A stretch of DNA of 64,000 bases, from assembly GCA_017412115.1 (NCBI GenBank), contig JAFPYR010000112.1:21405-85404 (forward strand). Direction: 5' to 3'. The notes under the pieces are model-generated. The model saw nothing but the letters and a program-made list of their open reading frames with translations. It made no database searches and was not told the origin of the DNA. This DNA is from Bacteroidales bacterium (lineage in GTDB: Bacteria > Bacteroidota > Bacteroidia > Bacteroidales > UBA3824). Each line of letters starts with the position of its first letter. The first letter of the stretch is position 1. Shown here one piece after another: positions 8,677 to 17,637 of the stretch. The position numbers were made by a program, and so were the translations under genes.

Positions 8677-11229
8677 ATGAGTCAGCCAATAATTACAACT
8701 GATATTTCAGCCATAAGGCCTGTGTTTTCCGAAGGCACGGCTGAAAACATAAAAAGATATACCCAGTTGAAAAAAATGTTTGCCCAGGGTAAAGAGTATT
8801 CCGTACTTGCAGAGCCTATGCTTGATGGTCCGGACAAAATTACGTGGCATACCGAGTTTGAAGGTACGCCTCAAGCGTTTTCTAAGCTTACCGAAGACGA
8901 ACAAAACGCAGCCAAGGGCATGATTAAATATCAGGTTAATAAACTTTATAAAGCGGTTTTCAAACAGCTTTATCATAATGATATGCAAGATGTTGCCGAT
9001 ATGTTTTCGATTATCGACTCTTGTATTGAAATTCCTGATTATGACAATATTTACAGAATTCAGAATGCTGACGGCAGAAGCCGTTATGTTCTTATAAAAT
9101 GGGGTTTTATTTCTGACGATTTCAATGCTAAATCGGAATTAGTAAAAAAACTTGTACCTACGAAAGTGGATACGGTAAAAATAAAAGTTATAAAATCACA
9201 AAAAACTGCTCCGGGCGAAAGTATAACGGTAGTTTACAAAAATAAACCAATTTTATTGACCACTGATTCAAAGGGTTATGTTTACTTAGAGGATATTCCT
9301 TTGGGCGATACATTTGTGGCAGTTTCTCAGGATAAGGAAACCGAGATCGAATATATGTGCGATGGCAGGGACGAATATCATTTTTTAATCGGTACCAAAT
9401 GTGCTGATATGAACTTTTTGATAACCGATGACAGAGGTTTGCCCCTCTCTGATACGGAAGTTTCTTTTACGTACGACGGACGCACTTATTTTGAAACCTC
9501 TGATTCTCAAGGACGTATCCGTTTGAGGGATATTCCTGAGGGTACGGAAGTGGTTGTTAAACAGAAAAATGCTAAAAACTCTTATTTCTGTGATGCTTCA
9601 AAACAGGAATACGTTTTTGAAGGTATACGTCCCTCTGCCGAGGTTGAGGTTGCCGTAATGAGCGAACAGGGAGAATTTTTACCCGGCATTGACGTTAAAT
9701 TTTCATATTTGGACAAGGATTTAACAGTAAGTACGGATAGAAACGGAAGGGTTTCAATCGACCATATCCCGCCTGACACCGAGTTTAAGATCGAATGTGG
9801 CGGCGGAAAATTTCAAAAAGTTTCGACTTCGCTCATCACGCATGAGGGTCTTAACATGGCTGAGGTTAAAGTCAGAAAAATATCATCTTCGGGACGCATG
9901 TCGATAAAGGTTGTTGATGAAAAACAAAAACCCGTTGTCAATACCCTCGTAAGATGCGAATACGACGATATGAGATGTGAATTTTATACCGACGAAAACG
10001 GAGAAATCCTTTTGGATAAGGTTAATTACAACTCAAATGTCGTTTGTACACAGATAATTAACGGTCTTGCAACTCACAGACACGTGTTTATTTTCAAACC
10101 TGAGGAAACGCAGTACGTTTTCAAGGGCGGAATGATTTTGGAGAGATCTGAGGTTACGGATTTGGAAATTTTGGTTGTTAATAAGCAGAAGAAAAAAATT
10201 CCGAATTTAAGGGTAACTATTGACGATGGTCACAAAGTTGAAACAAGAATTACCGACAAAGACGGTAGAATTTTGATTCCGGGTTTAAAACACGGAAAAT
10301 ACGTTATATCAACGGAATACAACAAAAAAATCACTCAAGTTGATTATACTTGCAGCAATGAAAAAGAGCTTTTGAAACTTGTTGTGGGTAGCAATAAATT
10401 GGGATTTTTGATTTGGTTGATTCCTTTGATTTTGCTTTTAGGCTGGTTGATATACAGTTTCTTGATACCGAAAGTTAAGGAAATCGCCTCGGAGCCGATA
10501 ATTGTTGCCGATACGGTTTCAAAGAATACGTCTGTTGATTCTTTGCAACAGAACAAACCTGATACGACACAAGTTGTACCCGTAGCAGAGCCTGAGGTAA
10601 AAACTCCGGAGGGATTGACCCTTGCTGTTTGGGACGAAAAAACTTCTGAAAAAATTCCGGGCGCAAAAATCGTTTTGGAATTCGGACAGGGTAAAAAGAA
10701 AACAAAACTTGAGGGTATTGCTGACGAAAACGGTGTTATCAATTTCAAAGACGTGCCTATGGATTCAACTCTTAAAATTGACGCTAAAATAACGATGAAG
10801 GATCATCCCGATTATATTACATCGTTCCTTTTTGTGCCTGAGAAAAAGATTTTGATTCCTGAGGTTTCAACCGACATTAGCGACGTACCCGTTCCGTGCG
10901 GACAACAGGTAGTTTCAAAAGGTTTTCATTCAACACTTCAGACCATTAACCTCGGCAAAACGAGCGGAACGGTAACTATTGGTTTTGATACTTTTGACAT
11001 TCCTGACGAGTTGATTGTCTACAACGGCAAATCGGGTGAAATTTCTGATGCTAAAATCATTTACCGTACCGACGGCTTTGTCAAAGGGCCTTTTAAGAAA
11101 GCCTCTTTCAAATTTGATTCGCCTGATGGTTTGATTACGGTAAGGGTTAACGGCGGCGACAATAGCAAAACTCAATGGTACTTCAAGGTTTATTGTCCCT
11201 CGAAAGGCTCCAACAAGTCAAAAAAATAA
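8677..11229 (+). CDS. shared-N-domain protein with Ig-like repeats, one membrane helix and a CUB-like end
   Basis: An 850-residue protein. The first ~155 residues are the same domain as in the preceding and following genes (LAEPMLDG, CIEIPDYDNI, YVLIKWGF). Five Ig-like or carboxypeptidase-regulatory-like repeats of about 75-85 residues follow at about 166-570; each carries a turn of the form TDxxGxhxhxxhP (TDSKGYVYLEDIP, SDSQGRIRLRDIP, TDRNGRVSIDHIP, TDENGEILLDKV, TDKDGRILIPGL). A membrane helix sits at about 574-596. Beyond it lie one more repeat (ADENGVINFKDVP) and a C-terminal beta domain with two cysteines that looks CUB-like (VTIGFDTFDIPDELIVY ... TQWYFKVYCP). No enzyme motif is visible. 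A scaffold or adhesion role is inferred. The five repeats before the helix would be cytoplasmic if the N-terminus is inside, which is unusual for this fold. Confidence 0.8.
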   Translation: MSQPIITTDISAIRPVFSEGTAENIKRYTQLKKMFAQGKEYSVLAEPMLDGPDKITWHTEFEGTPQAFSKLTEDEQNAAKGMIKYQVNKLYKAVFKQLYHNDMQDVADMFSIIDSCIEIPDYDNIYRIQNADGRSRYVLIKWGFISDDFNAKSELVKKLVPTKVDTVKIKVIKSQKTAPGESITVVYKNKPILLTTDSKGYVYLEDIPLGDTFVAVSQDKETEIEYMCDGRDEYHFLIGTKCADMNFLITDDRGLPLSDTEVSFTYDGRTYFETSDSQGRIRLRDIPEGTEVVVKQKNAKNSYFCDASKQEYVFEGIRPSAEVEVAVMSEQGEFLPGIDVKFSYLDKDLTVSTDRNGRVSIDHIPPDTEFKIECGGGKFQKVSTSLITHEGLNMAEVKVRKISSSGRMSIKVVDEKQKPVVNTLVRCEYDDMRCEFYTDENGEILLDKVNYNSNVVCTQIINGLATHRHVFIFKPEETQYVFKGGMILERSEVTDLEILVVNKQKKKIPNLRVTIDDGHKVETRITDKDGRILIPGLKHGKYVISTEYNKKITQVDYTCSNEKELLKLVVGSNKLGFLIWLIPLILLLGWLIYSFLIPKVKEIASEPIIVADTVSKNTSVDSLQQNKPDTTQVVPVAEPEVKTPEGLTLAVWDEKTSEKIPGAKIVLEFGQGKKKTKLEGIADENGVINFKDVPMDSTLKIDAKITMKDHPDYITSFLFVPEKKILIPEVSTDISDVPVPCGQQVVSKGFHSTLQTINLGKTSGTVTIGFDTFDIPDELIVYNGKSGEISDAKIIYRTDGFVKGPFKKASFKFDSPDGLITVRVNGGDNSKTQWYFKVYCPSKGSNKSKK

Positions 11230-11243
11230 AAACAATATAGATT

Positions 11244-12425
11244 ATGAATGTAATAGCGACCAAATTTCTAAACGACATCAAATATTTGTTGGGCAGTGCA
11301 TTAACCGCTCCTAACATGTACCGTCAAATAAAGGCGGCTTTTCCCGGAAGCGACGTTTTTAAAATTTTTGCCGAACCTATCGTTTTGGAAGGCGGCAGAA
11401 AATTTTCGTGGGTTTCACAGTATTCGGGAAATGCTGTTAATTACAATTATCTTTCCGACGAGGACAAAAGTCTTGCGCAAGATATTTTGAGCAATGACAT
11501 CGGAAGTCTTATTGCGGAAACGAAAAATTTTGACGATTCCTCAATTACGGATTTCATTTATAAATGTATTGAAATTCCGTGCATGGAAGACGTTTTCATT
11601 ATTGATGATAACGGTAAAAAACATGCTGTTATAATTGAGTGGGGATTTGTTAATGATGTTCCCGGTGCGGAAAAAGGTATTTTGACGAAATTGATTAATA
11701 TCAGAAAAATACCGATGAAATTTCAGGTCGTATACAATGATGATTTAAGTTTTGCTCCTTTTGAGGATATAATTTTTGAAATCGGCGGCAAACAACTTTC
11801 GGGCAAATCCGATGAACATGGCGTTCTTGTTTTGGAAAAAATCAAGGAAAACGCTTTTGTAAAGGCGTGGGAGGCTACCGAAAAAGACAAAACTGCGCCT
11901 CAGACTTATACTTGTTACGAAAACGGCACTTACAAAATAAAAGTTACGCCTAAGGGTGATATGGTGATTAATGTCGTAGACCAAAATGACAAACCTTTGT
12001 ATGGCAAAGAGTTTACTTTTGAGTACGATGTCAACACTATAAAAGCCGTATCGGATGCCGATGGCAGAATTACGCTTCAAAAAGTCAGAAATACGGTTAC
12101 TGTAACGGCTTATCAGCTTAACGGCGAGGGCGTTAAAGAGAATGTTAATACTTTTGTTTTCAACCGATTGTCGCGAAATTACAAAATTGTGATTTTTGTA
12201 GAGCCCGAACCCGTACCGGTGGTTGAGCCGCCTAAAATTGAAGAGCCGAAAGTTCGTAATATGCGTTTCAAAGTAATCGACGAAAAAGGTGCTGTTATTA
12301 AGAGTGCTAAAGTTACGATTAAATACGACGGTATTAAAAAAGAGCTTTTAACTGATTCTGACGGTTATGTTGAACTTAAGGACGTGCCCGTAGGTGCAGT
12401 TGTGGAGGCTAAAGCCGTAAAATAA
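11244..12425 (+). CDS. shared-N-domain protein with Ig-like repeats, no membrane helix
   Basis: A 393-residue protein starting 14 bases after the previous stop. Residues 1-155 are the third copy of the shared domain (FAEPIVLEGG, CIEIPCMEDV, AVIIEWGF). Three Ig-like repeats follow with the same turn (SDEHGVLVLEKI, SDADGRITLQKV, TDSDGYVELKDVPVG); a P/E-rich linker (EPEPVPVVEPPKIEEP) precedes the last. The protein ends directly after the third repeat (VEAKAVK), with neither the membrane helix nor the C-terminal domain of its neighbour. The missing half appears as the next gene, 31 bases downstream in another frame, suggesting a split or an unfused version of the same architecture. The function is unknown. 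Confidence 0.78.
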   Translation: MNVIATKFLNDIKYLLGSALTAPNMYRQIKAAFPGSDVFKIFAEPIVLEGGRKFSWVSQYSGNAVNYNYLSDEDKSLAQDILSNDIGSLIAETKNFDDSSITDFIYKCIEIPCMEDVFIIDDNGKKHAVIIEWGFVNDVPGAEKGILTKLINIRKIPMKFQVVYNDDLSFAPFEDIIFEIGGKQLSGKSDEHGVLVLEKIKENAFVKAWEATEKDKTAPQTYTCYENGTYKIKVTPKGDMVINVVDQNDKPLYGKEFTFEYDVNTIKAVSDADGRITLQKVRNTVTVTAYQLNGEGVKENVNTFVFNRLSRNYKIVIFVEPEPVPVVEPPKIEEPKVRNMRFKVIDEKGAVIKSAKVTIKYDGIKKELLTDSDGYVELKDVPVGAVVEAKAVK

Positions 12426-12456
12426 GTTTTTTTGCTAACCCTAAATTCTTCAAACT

Positions 12457-14160
12457 ATGCCGACATACGTAAATTCAGGAGACGAAACGGAATACATAGT
12501 AAGAGTAAAAAGCCGCAGTTACTGGTGGCTTTTACTTTTATTATTATTGTTGTTGCCATTGCTGCTTTTGTTGCGGTTCAACAAAGATATAGCTATGGTT
12601 GCTGTGGATAAAAATACTAACAAAAATCTTTCTGATGTCAATGTTGATTTTAAATATGTAGATTTTTCTTTTATTAAAACCAATCCTTTTGGATTTTTTG
12701 TTAGTGATACTATTAAAATTAGCGGAAAGACAGATGAAAATGGTTCAGTTTTATTTACAAATGTAAATTATTCTTTGTATTCTGTAATCTTTCATTCAAA
12801 AGAGGAGAGTATTGTTACGGCAAGCGGTGGTTGTCTTTCGGCTGACACTTTGAAGCCTTTTTTTACGGGGCTTCAAGAGTATATGCCTTATAAAATTCCT
12901 TTGGAAAAACTTTCAGTCGGTTTGTGTTTCTTGGTTCTTGACAAAGAGGACGGCGAACCTTTGCCTGGGGCTACTCTAAAGGCGTTGGTTGATGGTCAAG
13001 TTGTTGAGGTTCAGACTTCGCCTGCAGGTTTGGCTGAAATTCCGAATGTTTCAAGGTGTTCTGATTTGAGTGTTGATGCTTCTTTGGAAGGCTTTTTAGG
13101 CGATACTTTAACCGCTGATGTTGAAACTTTTTTGCAAGGCGAACATAACAGAACGTTAAGATTGACACCGCAATACGGTATGGTTGCATTTACGGTTAAG
13201 GATTTGGAAACATCTCTTCCCGTGGCGGGCGTTTTAGCAAAACTCGTTGTTAATTCAAAGGGTAGGGAAGTGGTTACTAACACGGACGGAATCGGCAAGG
13301 GCTTTTTTGAAAATGTTAATCCTAAAGATATTTTCCATGTTGAGACCAAAAGATTATCTTATTTCGATACTTTAACTAAAGACTACAAACTATCTGAGTA
13401 TGAACGTCTAAAAGATGATGATAAAATTATCAGGATTCGTCCGGAGAAAAATAATATGGTTTTTAGAAATATTGACTCGCTTTCTAACAAACCTGTGGAC
13501 GGAGCTTTGAATAAAGTTTTTATCAACTCTCAAGAAAAGGGGACAGTTTATTCTAATCGTCAAGGATGTTTTACAATTGGAAACATTTCTGCAAATGACG
13601 AGGTAAAAATCATTGCTGAAAAACCCGGCTTCCGTCAGAAAATTTGGATTCGTAAAGGAGAGAAAATCACTGACAATCAGCGTACGAGAGATGTTTTGAT
13701 GCGATACGAGGAAATCCGTTTGGGCAAACCCGATCCGAAGCGAAATTGCGGAGTTCATTTCTCCGGCACTTTGCTTTCTGATGTTGAGGTTAAAGGTCAT
13801 ATTTCAAAGATTTATCAGCCTGATATTTACGGCGAATATGTCGGCGACGGAAAATATATCAGCAATCAAGCAGCCTTTCCTAAAGCCGTTCAATATACTT
13901 TTGATGCTATCGCTATTGACAAAGGTACGAGGCTTGTGCTTTATAGTGAGCCGAATTTTAAAGGAAAAGTTTTGCTTGACGTAAAAGGTCCTTGTCTTAT
14001 TAATAATGTAAAATGGAAAAACGAAGGGCGTATAAAAGATTTTTGCACAAAAACATTTATCCCCGAGCTTGAGGCAAATTATCCTAAATCCTCTCGCCGT
14101 TGGTCTGATTCAAATATGAATACGTGGGATTTCGGCAGTTGTATTATAACTTGCGACTAA
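12457..14160 (+). CDS. membrane-anchored Ig-like repeat protein with a crystallin-like C-terminal region
   Basis: A 567-residue protein, last gene of the cluster. A poly-leucine membrane helix lies at about 23-42, preceded by KSR, so the N-terminus should be cytoplasmic and the rest external. Four or more Ig-like repeats follow, more diverged than in the neighbours (TDENGSVLFTNV, TSPAGLAEIPNV, TNTDGIGKGFFENV, SNRQGCFTIGNI). The last ~140 residues form a cysteine-containing beta region (YTFDAIAIDKGTRLVLYSE, NFKGKVLLDVKGP) that resembles a beta/gamma-crystallin-type module; this identification is tentative. The upstream in-frame stop at 12442-12444 and the ATG at 12457 fix it as a separate gene. 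With the preceding gene it reproduces the domain order of the 8677-11229 protein. Confidence 0.75.
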   Translation: MPTYVNSGDETEYIVRVKSRSYWWLLLLLLLLLPLLLLLRFNKDIAMVAVDKNTNKNLSDVNVDFKYVDFSFIKTNPFGFFVSDTIKISGKTDENGSVLFTNVNYSLYSVIFHSKEESIVTASGGCLSADTLKPFFTGLQEYMPYKIPLEKLSVGLCFLVLDKEDGEPLPGATLKALVDGQVVEVQTSPAGLAEIPNVSRCSDLSVDASLEGFLGDTLTADVETFLQGEHNRTLRLTPQYGMVAFTVKDLETSLPVAGVLAKLVVNSKGREVVTNTDGIGKGFFENVNPKDIFHVETKRLSYFDTLTKDYKLSEYERLKDDDKIIRIRPEKNNMVFRNIDSLSNKPVDGALNKVFINSQEKGTVYSNRQGCFTIGNISANDEVKIIAEKPGFRQKIWIRKGEKITDNQRTRDVLMRYEEIRLGKPDPKRNCGVHFSGTLLSDVEVKGHISKIYQPDIYGEYVGDGKYISNQAAFPKAVQYTFDAIAIDKGTRLVLYSEPNFKGKVLLDVKGPCLINNVKWKNEGRIKDFCTKTFIPELEANYPKSSRRWSDSNMNTWDFGSCIITCD

Positions 14161-14167
14161 AAAAATC

Positions 14168-14218
14168 CCGTAATACTTGAAAAAGATTAATTTTGACACA
14201 AAACCAAAATTATTACGG
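14168..14218 (-). terminator. terminator of the rpoN-membrane protein pair, overlapping the gene end
   Basis: An 8-base perfect stem (CCGTAATA at 14168-14175 with TATTACGG at 14211-14218) lies across the stop codon at 14187. Read on the minus strand it is followed by GGGATTTTTTT. The upstream arm is inside the coding sequence of the 14187-14828 gene. Confidence 0.6.
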
Positions 14219-14828
14219 CTTGAATCAGTCCTAAAACGTAACAATACAAATGATGTGAAAATTTTTGTAATCTATTGTTTATTAGATACATGGAACTGAT
14301 TGAGAATAATAATAACGCAATCACAAACGGCCAAAAAGTATCTATTGCGGCTTTGTATCCGAATATAACAATGAAACCGCAAAGTGCGCCGAAATAAGCG
14401 GATTGTGCAAAATTGACTTTTGCTAAAAAACATCTGGGCCATTTTTTGAAAAAATGTAGAAAGCCCGCTCCAGAAAAAATGTTGATCCAAACGGGCAGCA
14501 CATAAACTACAAAAATGTATTTGCTGCCCCATGTATTAAAAAATTTGATATAGTCAATCATGTAAGAAAGCACTAAATAAAAAATTGTCAGTCCTAATGC
14601 GTAGTGCAATCTTACTTGAAATCCGGCGGCAATATCCCAAAGTGCATCGGGTTTTGAAAACGAAAACTGAAATTTTGTTAGATAAGGAAATAGTACTAAA
14701 GTGAGGAACATAACAAGCATTAATTGAATCATTGCTGTAATGTCCAATGAGTACGATTGCCTTTCAAATTCCGTCATAAGACAGAAAGCGTAAAAAGGTA
14801 TAATCAGCGGGTGTATAAAAAATTTCAT
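14187..14828 (-). CDS. multi-pass membrane protein of unknown function
   Basis: A 213-residue very hydrophobic protein with about six predicted membrane helices, beginning FIHPLIIPFYAF. No catalytic motif is recognised. The N-terminal stretch and overall size recall phosphatase-PAP2-like membrane proteins, but the PAP2 signature residues are not visible, so no function is assigned. It starts 31 bases after the rpoN stop on the same strand and is probably co-transcribed with it. It converges on the Ig-like repeat gene with a 26-base gap that holds part of a terminator hairpin. Confidence 0.65.
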   Translation of the reverse strand: MKFFIHPLIIPFYAFCLMTEFERQSYSLDITAMIQLMLVMFLTLVLFPYLTKFQFSFSKPDALWDIAAGFQVRLHYALGLTIFYLVLSYMIDYIKFFNTWGSKYIFVVYVLPVWINIFSGAGFLHFFKKWPRCFLAKVNFAQSAYFGALCGFIVIFGYKAAIDTFWPFVIALLLFSISSMYLINNRLQKFSHHLYCYVLGLIQAVIILVLCQN

Positions 14829-14859
14829 TGTCTTTTTACCTTTTTCTGCTTTTTGTTTT

Positions 14860-16401
14860 TTAGAGTTCTTTTCTGAGTCTTGCCACCAAAATATTCATTT
14901 GTTCGCGGTATTTTGCAACCGTTCTTCTTGCTATTTGATAGCCGCGTTGTTGAAGTATTTGAGCGAGTTTTTCATCCGTAAGCGGTCTTTGTTTTGACTC
15001 GTGTTCGATACATTCTTTCAATATTTTTTTGATTTCCCTTGTTGAAACCTCTTCGCCTGTATCGGTCTGCATACCTTCAGAGAAAAAGAATTTCAAAGGA
15101 AAAATCCCGAAATGCGTCTGAATGTATTTGGAATTTGCAACCCTCGAAATTGTGGAAATGTCAAAACCTGTTTTTTCGGCTATGTCTTTAAGAATCATAG
15201 GTTTGAGTTTAGTTTCGTCGCCCTCCTGAAAATACTCGTGCTGAAAATCTATTATAGCGTGCATAGTTTCCATTAAAGTATTTTGTCTTTGACGGATAGC
15301 CTCAATAAACCATTTTGCCGAATCCAATTTTTGTTTTACGAACAAAAGCGTATCTTTATCCTTTTGCGGAACATTCTTTTTTGACATATTTTCAATCATG
15401 TCGGAATACGTTTTGTTTAGTCTTAATTCCGGGACGTTTTTGGAGTTAAGGTGCAGAATCAGCTCGCCTTCATTATCTTCGAGAATAAAATCGGGGATAA
15501 TGTGTTGAGAATTTTTAGCGAGCAAATTGCCGAAAATGCTGCCGGGTTTCGGATTAAGATGAGTTATCTCCTCAATAGCAAGGCGCATGGTTTTCTCATT
15601 AACATCCAATTTTGACAGTATTTTCTCGTAATGTTTTTTCGTAAATTCAGGGAAATAATCATGGAGAATTTTATAAGCCGTTTTTAATACGACTTTGTTT
15701 CCTTGATTGTTTTTGTATTTTCTTACAATCTGAATCATAAGACATTCTTTGATGTCTCTTGCGCCTACGCCGGAGGGGTCAAAGTCCTGAATTATGACCA
15801 AAAGTTTTTGCAGTTCTTTTTCTGTTGTTTCAATGTTAGCCGAAAAAGCAATATCGTCCGTTATCGACTCCAAATCTCTTCTGAGGTAACCGTCATCGTC
15901 GATATTGCCGATAATATATTCGGCGAGCAGCCTTTCGCGGTCGTTCATAACGCCTAATCCTAATTGCGACAAAAGAGTTTCGTGCAAAGAGGAGCCTTGT
16001 GAATATGGAATTTCGTTTTTGCGTTCGTCATCGTCGGAATAATTATTGGCAGACAAACGGTAATTAGGCGTTTCGTCATCGTCGTAATAGTCCTCCGGTG
16101 AGTAATCGTCTAAAGATTTTTCGTCGTAAGATTCCTCTCTGTAATCCTCTGTAGAATCTATTGACGTATCATTTTCTTCATATTCATTTTCCTGAGAATC
16201 AGAATCTTCGTAATTGTTATCGACTTCTGTTTGTTCACGCTCGTCCTCTTCTCCGCCTTCTTCTAAAACGGGATTTTCTTCAATTTCGCGTTTGATTCTC
16301 TGTTCAAGCTGTACTGTCGGTATTTCCAACAGTTTTATCAGTTGTATTTGCTGAGGCGATAATTTTTGTATCTGCTTCAGACTTTGCGTTAGATTTAGCA
16401 T
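14860..16401 (-). CDS. rpoN: RNA polymerase sigma-54 factor
   Basis: RpoN directs RNA polymerase to -24/-12 promoters and needs an AAA+ enhancer-binding protein to open them. Region I is clear (QKLSPQQIQLIKLLEIPTVQ), as are the core-binding part, the helix-turn-helix (DISTISRVANSKYIQT) and the RpoN box (ARRTVAKYRE) near the C-terminus. Between region I and the core is an acidic stretch of roughly 85 residues, longer and more D/E-rich than in many homologues. The ATG at 16401 is preferred; the open frame extends upstream only to a TTG at 16431. No enhancer-binding protein gene and no convincing -24/-12 promoter was found in the window. Confidence 0.95.
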   Translation of the reverse strand: MLNLTQSLKQIQKLSPQQIQLIKLLEIPTVQLEQRIKREIEENPVLEEGGEEDEREQTEVDNNYEDSDSQENEYEENDTSIDSTEDYREESYDEKSLDDYSPEDYYDDDETPNYRLSANNYSDDDERKNEIPYSQGSSLHETLLSQLGLGVMNDRERLLAEYIIGNIDDDGYLRRDLESITDDIAFSANIETTEKELQKLLVIIQDFDPSGVGARDIKECLMIQIVRKYKNNQGNKVVLKTAYKILHDYFPEFTKKHYEKILSKLDVNEKTMRLAIEEITHLNPKPGSIFGNLLAKNSQHIIPDFILEDNEGELILHLNSKNVPELRLNKTYSDMIENMSKKNVPQKDKDTLLFVKQKLDSAKWFIEAIRQRQNTLMETMHAIIDFQHEYFQEGDETKLKPMILKDIAEKTGFDISTISRVANSKYIQTHFGIFPLKFFFSEGMQTDTGEEVSTREIKKILKECIEHESKQRPLTDEKLAQILQQRGYQIARRTVAKYREQMNILVARLRKEL

Positions 16402-16514
16402 AGGTTGCTTAAAATAAAAAGTTACTGACAAAATTTTATTACAAAAATAAACTAAAAAAACTAATTTTGGTATATTTTATGTATTAAATTTTGTTTTTAA
16501 TTCAATTTTTTTTG

Positions 16515-17582
16515 TTATAATTCCCAAGTTGCTGATACTTTGAGCGATACTAAAGTGTTTTTTCCGACCTTTGAATAGGTTGCTGCTAAATTATTTTCTT
16601 TCAAAATGCTTTTGATTTCTTCTTTAGGCATTTCCGATTGAAACGAAACTATTCCTGCGGGGGGCGTTTGCGGTGAAAAACCTAAGTTTTGAAGTTTTGA
16701 GGCTATTTTTTTAGCGTTTTCATGTAAGGTTTCTATCAAATCAAAAACTTTTTCTTTTTGATTTTCCAAAATCTCGTAAACGTTTTCAAGATTTTTTTCT
16801 TCGGGCATTAACGCCTCTCTATAACATCTGCATCTGAATCTTAAAAGTTCGGTAATCGTAGAATTGCCCGTTGCAAAAGCACCATAGGGGCAGCCTAAAG
16901 CGTTTTGCATATTAACGATTTTTAAATCCTGAAAACCTCTGACCCCGCACAAGTCGTCAGAGCCTCTGCCCGAAGACCCGCAAGTCAAAAAACCGTAACT
17001 GTCGTCCAAAATTATAATTGCATCGTATTTTTCGGCTAAAAGTCTGATTTGTTTCAAATCCGCACATTCGCCCGAATCATAAAAAATTCCGTCGCTGACA
17101 ATTACTCTGAGTCTTTTTAACATTGATAATTTCAGATGTTGTTCGAGGGTTTGCATATCCGAATGAGGGTATCTGAGTTTTTGTGCGTTGCAGACTTTTA
17201 CACCTCTTCGCATTGATAGAGAAATAGCTGAATCGTAAATTATTACGTCTTCTGTATTAAACAAAGACTCTAATACGTCGGCGCATAAACCTTCGTAAGA
17301 ACCGAAAATCAAAGTATCTTGAGTTTGAAGAAATTTTGAAATTGATTTTTCTGTTTTGATAAGGGATTTGCTTTTTCCGGCATAGAAACTTCCGCTTAAA
17401 GTGCGTGAGTTCAAACCGTTAAAACCTAAGAAGTTATTGCTAAGCGTATTAAAAATTTTTTCACCCGATTGCAGTTTGATTTCTCCGTTTTTTTCAAATT
17501 CAAAAACGGTATTTTCCGGATGACTTGTCGCTTTTGAGATAACTAACTCATCTTGAAGTATTTGTGCAATATTATGTTTCAT
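16515..17582 (-). CDS. alpha-oxoamine synthase-like protein lacking the PLP lysine (probable pseudoenzyme)
   Basis: A 355-residue fold-type-I PLP family protein closest in pattern to 2-amino-3-ketobutyrate CoA ligase, AONS and serine palmitoyltransferase (SNNFLGFN, LRYPHSDMQTLEQHLK, ILDDSYGFLTCGSSGRG). Active enzymes have a GKALG or SKALG motif with the Schiff-base lysine; here the segment is NMQNALG and the position is N227. The conserved histidine after DD is Y196, with the 31-residue spacing to the lysine site kept, and the stacking histidine of DALNHAS is serine (DSAISLS). The N-terminal region after NNFLGFN is also shorter than in active homologues. It therefore probably does not use PLP. 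A role as a non-catalytic partner of an active synthase, like the LCB1 subunit of eukaryotic serine palmitoyltransferase, is inference. Confidence 0.75.
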   Translation of the reverse strand: MKHNIAQILQDELVISKATSHPENTVFEFEKNGEIKLQSGEKIFNTLSNNFLGFNGLNSRTLSGSFYAGKSKSLIKTEKSISKFLQTQDTLIFGSYEGLCADVLESLFNTEDVIIYDSAISLSMRRGVKVCNAQKLRYPHSDMQTLEQHLKLSMLKRLRVIVSDGIFYDSGECADLKQIRLLAEKYDAIIILDDSYGFLTCGSSGRGSDDLCGVRGFQDLKIVNMQNALGCPYGAFATGNSTITELLRFRCRCYREALMPEEKNLENVYEILENQKEKVFDLIETLHENAKKIASKLQNLGFSPQTPPAGIVSFQSEMPKEEIKSILKENNLAATYSKVGKNTLVSLKVSATWEL

Positions 17583-17637
17583 ATATTTTTTTGAAAAAAC
17601 TTTTTGACAAAAGTAATTAATTTTTTATAAATTTGGT

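Noticed and set aside
12527..12575. Poly-leucine codon run in the 12457 gene as a repeat element
   Set aside because: The codons vary and the encoded helix is an ordinary membrane segment.
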